Positions 52,394-60,359 of a stretch of DNA of 64,000 nucleotides are shown one piece after another. How positions within the stretch are numbered: the stretch's first letter is position 1; every line of letters starts with the position of its first letter. Origin of the DNA: Neolewinella aurantiaca. GTDB taxonomy: Bacteria; Bacteroidota; Bacteroidia; Chitinophagales; Saprospiraceae. The notes under the pieces were generated by a model. It searched no databases, was not told the DNA's origin, and was given only the letters and a program-made list of their open reading frames with translations. A program made the translations under genes and the position numbers. The stretch spans positions 112,768 through 176,767 of the forward strand of contig NZ_VOXD01000010.1 in assembly GCF_008014675.1 (NCBI RefSeq), written 5' to 3'.

Positions 52394-52870
52394 TCAAAAG
52401 GTCATTTTAAAATTAACGGCCACACTGCACCAAGTGGCGACGTTTTTGCCCCGGATTTTTGCGGGCACCCACTTTTTCATGTCACGAAGAGCGGCGATTA
52501 CCTCCTGGTCACAGATCTCGTGGGTAGACTGCTGAACGCTGTACTCACTCAGGCTTCCGTCTTCGAGTACTTTAAAGCGGACGATGGTCGTGCCCTCGAA
52601 GTTGTTTTCTTTTGCCAACTCCGGGTAGACAACATTCGACCTCAGAAAAGTCTCCAGCTGCTCCGCGCCACCGGGATAACCCGCGCCGTAGCTCTCCAGC
52701 TCACGGGCTGACAACGCTACTTCATCGATGTCGATGTTGCCGGCATTGAGCGGCAAAATAGCCGGAGCGGCAGAACTCATCGCTACGGACTGGGCCGAAA
52801 CCGGCCCTGCTAAGAGAAAAGAAAAGCCGGTGGCTAAAACGATAATCAAGGCTTGTTTAAGGACATTCAT
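52394..52870 (-). CDS. Exported protein with TonB C-terminal-like domain
   Basis: A 158-residue protein started at MNVLKQALI. A signal peptide ends PVSAQ. The mature part has a spacer and then the TonB-C-like domain: YPELAKENNFEGTTIVRFKVLEDGSLSEYSVQQST, EVIAALRDMKKWVPAKIRGKNV, and a terminal VAVNFKMTF strand. It lacks the inner-membrane anchor and Pro-rich linker of true TonB, so it is probably a periplasmic or outer-membrane protein with the fold, not an energy transducer. The palindrome and direct repeats at 53004-53053 lie upstream and may be operators. Confidence 0.8.
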   Translation of the reverse strand: MNVLKQALIIVLATGFSFLLAGPVSAQSVAMSSAAPAILPLNAGNIDIDEVALSARELESYGAGYPGGAEQLETFLRSNVVYPELAKENNFEGTTIVRFKVLEDGSLSEYSVQQSTHEICDQEVIAALRDMKKWVPAKIRGKNVATWCSVAVNFKMTF

Positions 52871-53003
52871 GACTGGGTGTTTTTTGAAGGAATGGGTTAA
52901 ATAATGGGATAAAAGTATAAATCTGTTCAAGTGTTTGTTTTGTAGACATGGCAAATGTATAGCCCCCTCTCACCCGATGCGTTCGGATAGATAAATGCGT
53001 ACT

Positions 53004-53053
53004 TCCTGACTTATAAATTTAAAATCCCGGATGTCCTGATTTACAAATCAGGA
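53004..53053. promoter_or_regulatory. Direct repeats plus palindrome, candidate regulator site
   Basis: Two TCCTGA-TTA-AAAT copies start at 53004 and 53034, 30 bp apart. The second is also half of the palindrome TCCTGATTT-AC-AAATCAGGA (53034-53053). They lie between an AraC-type regulator gene (ends 53082) and the TonB-domain gene that starts at 52870. Confidence 0.5.
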
Positions 53054-53081
53054 TGCGTTAAAACCAACTCAACACACTGAT

Positions 53082-54227
53082 CTAAAGAGACTTACGGTAT
53101 TTACCCGGGGTTGTTCCCGTGAACTTCCTGAACGCTTCATAAAAAGCAGTTTTGGAGTTGAACCCGGCCTCGTAAGCCATAGCGATGATGGTGAAATGAC
53201 TAAAATCATCGTCGGCAAGCATAGCCTTAGCCCTCTCGACCCGGTAACCGTTTATGAAATCGCCAAAAGATTGCTCAATTTCCTCATTGATTACCTGCGA
53301 CAGATAGTGAGATGGGATGCCAACCTTCCCGGCCAGTTGCCCCAGCGTAAGCTCCGGCTCCAGGTACGGTTTTTCGTTGACAACGAAGCTCAACACCTTC
53401 TGCGCCATCGCTTTCTTCTGATCACTCCGCAGGTTAGAACTTTCGTACTTCTTCCGGGCAACCTCTGCTGCACTCTCCTTTTCGATTCTGTTGGGAAACT
53501 TATGAAACAGGGCCGGCTTCAGCAAAGCCGCCAGGTACACCATCAGGATAAAGCTGACGAAGGACACCGCAAGCAGCGTAGCAGAAACCAACCGGTACTG
53601 GGTAAACACCACCAGGCCGATGGCTACCAGCGGCATCAACAAAACTGAACTGAACAGCAGCAGCCACTGCGCATAAGAACGATCGATATGAACCGAAGTA
53701 TCCGAAAGGTGCTGTTGGTAGCGAAAGACGCGCCTTACCGAAAGCAGGAAATAAGCTAAGGTTATCAGCATTTTCAGCGCGCGCTCCCATACGGGAATAG
53801 GGTAAATGCCTTCTTCCAGCATCCTTATATGGTCGGTAAAAACCTTAACGTCGGACGATACCAAAAGCTTCCAGTCGAGCAGAAAAAACAGCAAAAACGG
53901 AACAAGGTGAAAAAGATCGCGTGCTTCCAGCCTGAAAGAGCGTTGCGTACTCGCCTTGGTGTACAGGTAAATAAGAGGACCAAGCACTGGAAAGAGGATG
54001 ATCCCGACGTTAGAAAATTGCGGGATGTACTGCAAAAGCCGGGCACCGTATAAGTACCCCGGCAAAATGCACATTGTGCAACAGCAGACCACCAGCGCGA
54101 GAAAGATGTTAGCATAACTCTTGTACGACTGTCGGAACAACAAGAAAATCGTCAGCGAGACACCCAAAAAAACTCCGACACTAAGTATCGTATTCAATAG
54201 CGTAATCCCGCGAACGTAGAGTAACAT
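53082..54227 (-). CDS. Membrane-bound AraC-family transcriptional regulator
   Basis: A 381-residue protein. The first 230 residues are hydrophobic, with about seven transmembrane helices, as in the sensor-like membrane AraC regulators of Bacteroidota. The C-terminal region holds the AraC double helix-turn-helix: LTLGQLAGKVGIPSHYLSQVINEEIEQSF, INGYRVERAKAMLADD, TIIAMAYEAGFNSKTAFYEAFRKFTGTTPGKYRK. It binds DNA near the membrane in response to an unknown signal. Its neighbours are the metalloprotease gene (divergent by function, same strand, 126 bp upstream) and the TonB-domain gene downstream. The paired repeats at 53004-53053 are possible targets. Confidence 0.9.
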   Translation of the reverse strand: MLLYVRGITLLNTILSVGVFLGVSLTIFLLFRQSYKSYANIFLALVVCCCTMCILPGYLYGARLLQYIPQFSNVGIILFPVLGPLIYLYTKASTQRSFRLEARDLFHLVPFLLFFLLDWKLLVSSDVKVFTDHIRMLEEGIYPIPVWERALKMLITLAYFLLSVRRVFRYQQHLSDTSVHIDRSYAQWLLLFSSVLLMPLVAIGLVVFTQYRLVSATLLAVSFVSFILMVYLAALLKPALFHKFPNRIEKESAAEVARKKYESSNLRSDQKKAMAQKVLSFVVNEKPYLEPELTLGQLAGKVGIPSHYLSQVINEEIEQSFGDFINGYRVERAKAMLADDDFSHFTIIAMAYEAGFNSKTAFYEAFRKFTGTTPGKYRKSL

Positions 54228-54353
54228 GACAGGAGTTTTTCTTGAAGAGAGACTAATACAGACCTGCTTTTACCGCAGGGATATTCCGGAACAGACCGGC
54301 ACAAAACGTTCCGGGTCGGAGCTCCTGCCGGCTCTCCGACCCGAAACCGATCC

Positions 54354-56825
54354 TTAATGCAGCCCCCCACACCCGATCGGGGAACCATCGGGCAGAGCCG
54401 GAGCCTGCGTAATCTTCACACTTGCCGGGTCAGTGATGAATTGGTCGATTTGCTGAGTAAGGTAAACGTAGTGCGCGCCGTTAGCACCTTTGGGGTCTTT
54501 CCAGTCATTGAAAATATTCTTCAACCTGAGCAGTTCCCCCAGCGCTGCAGCACGAACCTGTTCGCTGGCTCCTGTATTAGCCGCGGCTTGCAACAGGTGA
54601 GCAACGTAACGTTTCTCGACAATCTGAGCGACCTGATTGGGGTAGCTTCCGGCTCCGGTCGCTTTGAGCTGGGCGTGAATTCTTTCGCCAGCATATTCCA
54701 GGTATTTCGAAAGCGATTTATCGTCGTCACTAAAGTCGGGGAAAAGCGCATGCTGTTCTGCGATACGGGCCAAACGGTGGTGGTGCAGCAAAAATTTGAG
54801 GTTATTGTCTGCGGCCGTTTCCGCCATGGCCAGGGGATCGAAGGCTCCTCCGTTGTGGGTCTTGAACAACTCGCGATCGCGCGAGTAGCCCATCGCTGAT
54901 GGTGGAATCAGGCCCAGTAGTTTTTCGTTCAGCGCGAGTGCTGCGGGCGACATTGATTTGAGCAACATGTCTACTGCCGCCTTTTGCCGGTCAGCGGCAA
55001 CGGGACGTACGCTGTTTCCCTGGCCTTTTGTTTTTACCGCGTAGGTATAGTGGTAGCCTCCGATTTGCTTAGCGAGGGCCTCCACCTGGTAGCGGTGCAT
55101 CAGGTAAACCGGCACGAGTACTTTTTCGAGCTCAGATACGGGCATTCCGTCGGGGATGTTGTCCATCCCGAAGTTATTGAGGGCGTGTTCCCGCAGGTCC
55201 ATCAGGCGGTCCATTTCCTCGATTGGGTCAGTGCCGTTTTCCCACAGGTGAGCATCGGGTTGCATACTGCCCGCCGGGCGGGCATCGGAATCAGAGATGT
55301 ACTTCAGGCCCAGACGATCATTTTCGTTCAGAATTTGGTCGAGCGCAGCACTTTCGTCCGTCCCTTCCGGAAAATCCGTGTAACCGTACATGATCGCCCG
55401 CTTGTCCCACTCTCCGATGCCGACTGCGTAAGCCTGGCTGAAGTCTACTTCACCGTTTTTCAGGGTAATATAGGGATGCGGGTAATCCATCACCGAAGCC
55501 CGGTCGTTCGTGCTCGCAGCAAAGTTGTGGGCGAGGCCAATGGTGTGACCGACTTCATGGGCACTGAGCTGGCGCAGACGCGCCAGCGCCATTTCTTCGA
55601 GTCGTGGGTCAGGGGTAACACCATCGGCGTAAGCCGGGATGAGGCCCTGTGCGAGCAGGAAATCCTGACGCACACGCAAAGAACCGAGTAGTACGTGCCC
55701 TTTTATGATTTCGCCGGTGCGGGGATCCGTAACCGAGCTGCCGTAGCTCCACCCCCGGGTACTGCGGTGCACCCAGTTGATGACGTTGTAGCGCACGTCC
55801 ATCGGGTCGGCGCCTTCGGGTAAGACTTTTACCTGAAACGCATTTTTGTAGCCTGCTGCTTCGTAGGCCTGGTTCCACCAGCTGGCGCCTTCCAGCAGGG
55901 CTGATTTTACGGGTTCCGGAGCGCCGCGGTCGAGGTAATAAACGATGGGTTCTACCGGCTCACTCATTTTAGCAGAGGGGTCTTTTTTCTCCAGGCGGTG
56001 GCGGGTAATGAAGCGTTTTACGAGCGGCTGGTCAATCGGCGTGGCGTAATCGGCGTAGCTGCGGGCGTAATAGCCCGAGCGGGGGTCGAACGTCCGGGGG
56101 GTGTAGTTCTCGTCGGGCAATTCCACAAAGCTGTGGTGCATCCGCAGGGTAAAGGCTCCGCTGGTGGGGGTAACACTGCGCAGTTGTCTTCCCGTTGCCT
56201 CTCCCGTGAAGGTCAGGCTCGCTTCGAATTCGCTGTTTTTCGGAAAATTTTTGGTGCGGTCGAGGTAGACAGCACTGCGATTGGCATCCACTTTGTAGTT
56301 GCCTTGCTTGCTGCGCTTCAGCTTGGATACGACGCCGTGGGCGTCGGAGAGCAGCAGCGGCGTGAGGTCAATCAGGACCGCGTCTCCGGTTTTAGCGACA
56401 ACCTTGAAACCGGCAATGGTAGACTGCGCGAAAGCATCACGGACGCTGGCTACTTCGTCGGGGTTATCGCTCATGGCGCGGTAGTCCAGGTTACGTTGCT
56501 TCAAAAGCACCTTAGGGCCAACGCGGTGAAAACTTACTACCCGGGTATTACCGAGTTGGTTGCGGTCCAGTCCGATATCGTTGCTCCCCAGGCCGGCGGC
56601 CAGGCTGTTTACGTAGAGGAATTCTTCGTCCATCCGCTCTACCTCGAGGTAAATCTTCCCCTCGTCGTCGCTGTACCAAAAGTCGAAATAGCCATCCATT
56701 TTTTGGAGGCCTTCGGTTTTCGCCTCAATTGCAGGCGGTTTCTTTGGCGTTGTTTTTTGGGCGCGGACGCTGGTGCAGGGCAGAATGGTTAATGAGCAAA
56801 GTAAAAGAAAGACCGTTTTCATCAT
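54354..56825 (-). CDS. Zinc metalloprotease, metzincin-type (PF16313/DUF4953-like)
   Basis: An 823-residue protein with a signal peptide ending SVRAQ. The zinc-binding motif HEVGHTIGLAHN begins at H423, giving HExxHxxGxxH, with a downstream SVMDYPHPY that serves as the Met-turn. Upstream parts carry FDFWYSDDEGKIYLEV, RTFDPRSGYYARSYADYATPID and YYLDRGAPEPVKSALLEGASWW, which identify the large DUF5117/DUF4953 metalloprotease family of Bacteroidota. It is secreted or periplasmic and probably degrades protein. The first codons are ATG-ATG. It is transcribed alone; the AraC-type regulator follows 126 bp downstream. Confidence 0.92.
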   Translation of the reverse strand: MMKTVFLLLCSLTILPCTSVRAQKTTPKKPPAIEAKTEGLQKMDGYFDFWYSDDEGKIYLEVERMDEEFLYVNSLAAGLGSNDIGLDRNQLGNTRVVSFHRVGPKVLLKQRNLDYRAMSDNPDEVASVRDAFAQSTIAGFKVVAKTGDAVLIDLTPLLLSDAHGVVSKLKRSKQGNYKVDANRSAVYLDRTKNFPKNSEFEASLTFTGEATGRQLRSVTPTSGAFTLRMHHSFVELPDENYTPRTFDPRSGYYARSYADYATPIDQPLVKRFITRHRLEKKDPSAKMSEPVEPIVYYLDRGAPEPVKSALLEGASWWNQAYEAAGYKNAFQVKVLPEGADPMDVRYNVINWVHRSTRGWSYGSSVTDPRTGEIIKGHVLLGSLRVRQDFLLAQGLIPAYADGVTPDPRLEEMALARLRQLSAHEVGHTIGLAHNFAASTNDRASVMDYPHPYITLKNGEVDFSQAYAVGIGEWDKRAIMYGYTDFPEGTDESAALDQILNENDRLGLKYISDSDARPAGSMQPDAHLWENGTDPIEEMDRLMDLREHALNNFGMDNIPDGMPVSELEKVLVPVYLMHRYQVEALAKQIGGYHYTYAVKTKGQGNSVRPVAADRQKAAVDMLLKSMSPAALALNEKLLGLIPPSAMGYSRDRELFKTHNGGAFDPLAMAETAADNNLKFLLHHHRLARIAEQHALFPDFSDDDKSLSKYLEYAGERIHAQLKATGAGSYPNQVAQIVEKRYVAHLLQAAANTGASEQVRAAALGELLRLKNIFNDWKDPKGANGAHYVYLTQQIDQFITDPASVKITQAPALPDGSPIGCGGLH

Positions 56826-57161
56826 TTTAGCTGGGGTTTGGGATGGTAAGATAGGGCGTTATCTACTAAACCAGCCCGGGGTTCCCTTTACCAGCCTTCC
56901 ACTCAATTTCTCAAAACCGAACTCCGGGCCAGATACTGCTCTCGTGCCCTGAAGTACCGTAATTTCATTTAACTCCGGGCAGTTCGGTCGTCAGGAAGCC
57001 ATTCGGCCAAATTGAGGCAAACATGAGGGCGTTAATCTGCACTTTACAGTCCCTTTACCCTTTTGTGTTAAAAACAGTAACAGAGAAAAACCTCCTACCC
57101 TCTTTCCTTTAAATAACTGTTACGTTCCTTCATTACTTTCTTTATGAGAGATTCAATGCGA

Positions 57162-57169
57162 TAGATTTG
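57162..57169 (+). promoter_or_regulatory. Candidate Bacteroidota -7 promoter element
   Basis: TAGATTTG matches the TAnnTTTG -7 consensus. A weak -33-like TTTATG lies about 21 bp upstream. It would drive the lipoprotein gene at 57460, through the MITE-like element. Confidence 0.4.
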
Positions 57170-57188
57170 CAACCGTAAATATTACAGT

Positions 57189-57353
57189 TATACCGGAAAC
57201 GAAGTGGTTTGGGACAATTAGCGCGCCGTTAGCGTGGTGGCTGGTTAGGCGCTGAAAGCCGCGCCTAGCCTGAGCTAGGTAAGGTTTTCAGCAACGCCGC
57301 CAGACGCCGCGATAACAAGCGATAAAGTCCCAAACCACTTTGGTTCCGGTATA
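57189..57353. mobile_element. 165-bp MITE-like inverted-repeat element
   Basis: The terminal arms (57189-57215 and 57327-57353) are 27 bases with about two mismatches; both ends read TATACCGGAA inward and share AGTGGTTTGGGAC. The interior has an inner palindrome (CTGAAA...TTTTCAG around CCTAGC/GCTAGG) and no coding potential. The TA at each tip could be part of a target-site duplication. It is probably a non-autonomous transposon or a large hairpin. Confidence 0.65.
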
Positions 57354-57459
57354 TCACAGGTACTGCTCACCAAACCCAGATTCAGTATACTGATAGTCAT
57401 TTTCACCCCTTCCAAATCCATTTTCCTAAGCCTGAATAAGGCTACCAAAAAACCAAGCA

Positions 57460-58374
57460 ATGAAAAACCATTTTTTATTCATCCTTTGCCTCCTTTTCCT
57501 TTGTACCAGCTGCAACGACGACGATGATCCAATCACCCCGGCCCCAGGAGAAACAACAGGCCCTCAGTACATCGAAAATCTAGATTTCTCTGCTTCAATA
57601 AACGAAACATCTGAAATTCAGGATTTCGACGTCGAGAACGGATTCCTTTACTTCATTTACGACCAGGCCATTTACAGTATAGACCTGAACTCAGGCACAA
57701 ACACCGCAGAACTCGTCATAGAAGATTCTACGGATTGGCCCAACACACTCAAAGTCATAGGCAGCACCTTATACTATCAGGGCGACTCCTGGGCACAATC
57801 CCAGGACATCAAAGTTGTGGACCTGAATAATGTTTCTGCGGGGGTTCAATCCACCCACTCCATTGTAGGTATTTCACGGTCGCAGTTGTCTAAAGATTCG
57901 GGCAAATTGTATTACACTTCAAGTATTGATGCGTATTCACCCATTAATAACTTCTACGAATTCAGCCAATCATCTCCAGATCGATTGATTGCAACCGACG
58001 ACTTCATCCACCCTGCAAATATGCGGGTAATTGACAACTACCTCTACTTCTCATCTAAAAACGAAGTCCGTCGATTCGACCTGAGTAGTTCAACCGAAGA
58101 ATCTGTACTCCTTTACACCGTTCCTGGCACAGGAGACGACAACGAATATGAAGACATAATTGGATTCGACATCAAAGACGACGTCGTTTACTTTACCCAG
58201 TTGGGCGACAATAAACTCTACGCTAAAGACCTGCAGCAGCCAGACGAAGCAGCGGTAGTGTTGAGATCGAATAACGACGAAGGTGTTACGGGTTACGGTA
58301 AGATAATCGTAGCTGACGATAAGCTGTACGTCAAAAAAATTATTGAAAAGCAGCTGGAAATTTTCGGGATCTAA
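57460..58374 (+). CDS. Hypothetical lipoprotein, beta-propeller-like
   Basis: A 304-residue protein with a lipobox ending in Cys18 (LCTSC), followed by an acidic Asp-rich tether. The mature part has repeated strand motifs with aromatic and Asp residues: NGFLYFIYDQAIYSIDLNSG, STLYYQGDSWAQSQDIKVVDL, SGKLYYTSSIDAY, NYLYFSSKNEVRRFDL, DDVVYFTQLGDNKLYAKDL, DDKLYVKKI. This is typical of a short beta-propeller in the DUF5050/YncE style. The function and ligand are unknown. It is downstream of the MITE-like element, and a hairpin terminator-like structure (58405-58444) follows it. Confidence 0.75.
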   Translation: MKNHFLFILCLLFLCTSCNDDDDPITPAPGETTGPQYIENLDFSASINETSEIQDFDVENGFLYFIYDQAIYSIDLNSGTNTAELVIEDSTDWPNTLKVIGSTLYYQGDSWAQSQDIKVVDLNNVSAGVQSTHSIVGISRSQLSKDSGKLYYTSSIDAYSPINNFYEFSQSSPDRLIATDDFIHPANMRVIDNYLYFSSKNEVRRFDLSSSTEESVLLYTVPGTGDDNEYEDIIGFDIKDDVVYFTQLGDNKLYAKDLQQPDEAAVVLRSNNDEGVTGYGKIIVADDKLYVKKIIEKQLEIFGI

Positions 58375-58404
58375 ACCGATAACAATCCTGTACCATGAGG
58401 TGGT

Positions 58405-58444
58405 GCGTAACACTCTGAATCGCCTTCGGTTCAGAGCGTTACGC
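58405..58444 (+). terminator. Long hairpin after the lipoprotein gene (no T tract)
   Basis: GCGTAACACTCTGAA (58405-58419) pairs with TTCAGAGCGTTACGC (58430-58444) with one mismatch. It is a likely terminator or 3'-end stabiliser. Confidence 0.45.
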
Positions 58445-58552
58445 CCCTCCTTAATCGCTACTCATACCAAGCAAAGCATACCAAATAAAGCCGGCGGTTT
58501 CGTAAAGTCTGCGAATTCGTTCACAACGGCCTTTATCTGTGCGCCGGATTAT

Positions 58553-58588
58553 TGTCGTGCAGCAATCTTTATCGATTGCTGCACGACA
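58553..58588. other. Perfect 15-bp stem near the VOC gene 3' end
   Basis: TGTCGTGCAGCAATC pairs exactly with GATTGCTGCACGACA around a six-base loop (TTTATC). It sits 14 bp past the VOC stop, between convergent genes, and probably serves as a transcript end or barrier. Confidence 0.5.
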
Positions 58589-58601
58589 GCGATCCGTCTG
58601 G

Positions 58602-58976
58602 TTATTTCCTCGAGTGAAGCCCGATGATATTCCCCTCCGTATCCTGGAGTATGGACACAAAGCCGAATTCGCCAATCGACATTTTGGGCCTGACGACTTT
58701 ACCTCCTGCTTCCTCAACCCGGTTTTCTTCCGTGGAGCAGTCTTCGGAAACGAAGTAGACCACAGTGTTATTTCCGCCTGCAGCCATGCCCTCCTTTTCC
58801 ACCAGAGCGCCTGAAATGTTCAGGCCTCCGTGGTCTGAAGGGAACGCTGCTTGTCTGCCCCACTCGATGGGGAAGTCCACAAGCTGGGTGCTGAATACGG
58901 TTTCGTAGAATTTCTTTGCGCGGTCCATGTTCGACACGTGAATATCAAACCAACCAACAGGATTTACACTTTTCAT
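58602..58976 (-). CDS. VOC (glyoxalase/dioxygenase-fold) family protein
   Basis: A 124-residue single-domain protein of the vicinal-oxygen-chelate superfamily. It begins VGWFDIHVSNMDRAKKFYETVF, carries the beta-alpha-beta-beta-beta module with EKEGMAAGGNNTVVYF, and ends SIGEFGFVSILQDTEGNIIGLHS with the metal-ligand-type Glu/His positions. Such proteins may be glyoxalases, dioxygenases or antibiotic-binding proteins; the substrate is unknown. It lies 165 bp downstream of an AraC-family regulator on the same strand, a pairing often seen with VOC genes. Confidence 0.85.
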   Translation of the reverse strand: MKSVNPVGWFDIHVSNMDRAKKFYETVFSTQLVDFPIEWGRQAAFPSDHGGLNISGALVEKEGMAAGGNNTVVYFVSEDCSTEENRVEEAGGKVVRPKMSIGEFGFVSILQDTEGNIIGLHSRK

Positions 58977-59141
58977 TTGTACTGTATTTTAAGTTCGATG
59001 CAAAGTTGGGGCGGCAACGAAACCTAAAATTGTAAAAATGGGACAAACCCGGGTTATTACTTTACCTGGTCGAATTTCTGGTCTGCGATTTCGAGCAAAA
59101 AACAGCCGTTCGTGCATTGACCTTAATTCTTCGAATGCAGT

Positions 59142-59957
59142 TTAATCCACACCTTCAAAGACCAAAGACATCTTCAGGTGATCACCATAAAACTCTTTAG
59201 GCGTGAGCCCGGTAAACTCCTTGAAGTCCTTAATGAAGTGTGCCTGATCGTAGTATTCATGCTCGTAAGCCAGGTCGGTAAGGCTGGCAACATCCTTGTT
59301 CAGTAATATCTTCAGCGCAGCCTGAAGCCTTACCGTTTTAGAAAGCTGCTTGGGACTTATACCAATGTCTGACGAAAACTTGCGTGCTAACTGCCTTCGG
59401 TTGGTATTATTTTGTTGAGACAGCTCTCCGACGGAGAGTTGCCCGTTAGCAGTCAGAATGGTTTCTACGGTACTCTGCACTATCTGGTCTATCGTTTCTG
59501 TATTCGCCAGCCGGCCAAGCAGAAAAGCTTCGACAAGGCTGATTCTTTCTGAAGTTAATTCAGCCTGCAAGACCTTCTGCCCGATTTCCTGGCCGTCCTC
59601 CCCGAATAATTCCTCCAATGAGACGGCTGTATTCTCCATTTTCTTTATCGGTCTCGTGGCAAACGGTTGAAAACCGCTAGGATGAAAACACACGAAAAAC
59701 GTACCGGTAGCGCCAACCGGCTCTACTTCATACGGTCTGGTCAATTGTCCAATCACAAAGCTTTTCGGAAGGAGCGTACCAGTTCCTTGCTCATCATAGT
59801 GTTTGTACGGAGCACCGTAGTGAAAAATCATCTTCATACAGCCATCGGGGACAATGGTATTACGCGTTGGCGTATCCTCTCTGGGCGCTTCCAGCGTCCA
59901 GTAACATTTAACGAATGGAGCCAGATCCTTATGTGGTTCGAATATATGGTGGGTCAT
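59142..59957 (-). CDS. AraC family transcriptional regulator
   Basis: A 271-residue soluble protein. The N-terminal cupin-like/DUF6597 sensor part begins HIFEPHKDLAPFVKCYWTLEAP, with VPDGCMKMIFHYGAPY. The C-terminal AraC helix-turn-helix carries SVGELSQQNNTNRRQLARKFSSDIGISPKQLSK and LTDLAYEHEYYDQAHFIKDFKEFTGLTPKEFYG. It is upstream of the VOC gene and may control it. The start at 59957 is supported by the DUF6597-like beginning. Ligand unknown. Confidence 0.9.
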   Translation of the reverse strand: MTHHIFEPHKDLAPFVKCYWTLEAPREDTPTRNTIVPDGCMKMIFHYGAPYKHYDEQGTGTLLPKSFVIGQLTRPYEVEPVGATGTFFVCFHPSGFQPFATRPIKKMENTAVSLEELFGEDGQEIGQKVLQAELTSERISLVEAFLLGRLANTETIDQIVQSTVETILTANGQLSVGELSQQNNTNRRQLARKFSSDIGISPKQLSKTVRLQAALKILLNKDVASLTDLAYEHEYYDQAHFIKDFKEFTGLTPKEFYGDHLKMSLVFEGVD

Positions 59958-60359
59958 CGAATTTGATGTTCGTCTATTTCGCTTGCCTTACGGATAGGGT
60001 TCCACCGCAAAGAACGTGGCTGGCCTCTCCGCCGCCACGGCTCGCAAAAATCAGTTTTCAATGCTATGGCTGAATCACCGGGCAAATCAACGTTTTATCA
60101 ATGTGGTTAACGACCATAATATTACGAATACTGACCGGCATTTACCTCGCTTTCACCATCTCTGTTCAGCCACAACGATATATGCCAGCAAATTAACCCG
60201 ACACCAAACGCAGCAATTCTCTGCCCTCAAAGCCACCCCCGCACCCGCGACCGCGCCCCAAAAACAGCGTAATCCTGAATCGAATCTGCCACCGAAACTC
60301 TGAAGTACAACAGATGTAGTATCTTATGCCCGAATTCCACACCCCATCAAATTACATTC
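59958..60359. other. 402-bp intergenic region
   Basis: Between an AraC gene and the BNR-propeller gene (divergent). It contains a REP-like motif at 60239-60257 and no other feature I can support. Promoters of both genes should lie here. Confidence 0.4.
60239..60257 (+). repeat. REP-like 19-bp motif, copy 13
   Basis: CCGCACCCGCGACCGCGCC, centre GAC, with two changes from consensus, upstream of the BNR-propeller gene. Confidence 0.6.

Larger units (their letters stand above)
56826..57459. other. 634-bp intergenic region with MITE-like element and candidate promoter
   Basis: It separates the metalloprotease gene from a divergent lipoprotein gene. It holds a 165-bp inverted-repeat element (57189-57353) and a candidate promoter at 57162-57169. 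The rest is AT-rich, with no convincing gene. Confidence 0.55.

Noticed and set aside
60016..60303. Open frame upstream of the BNR-propeller gene
   Set aside because: No recognisable domain, low-complexity end overlapping the REP-like motif, no conserved features.
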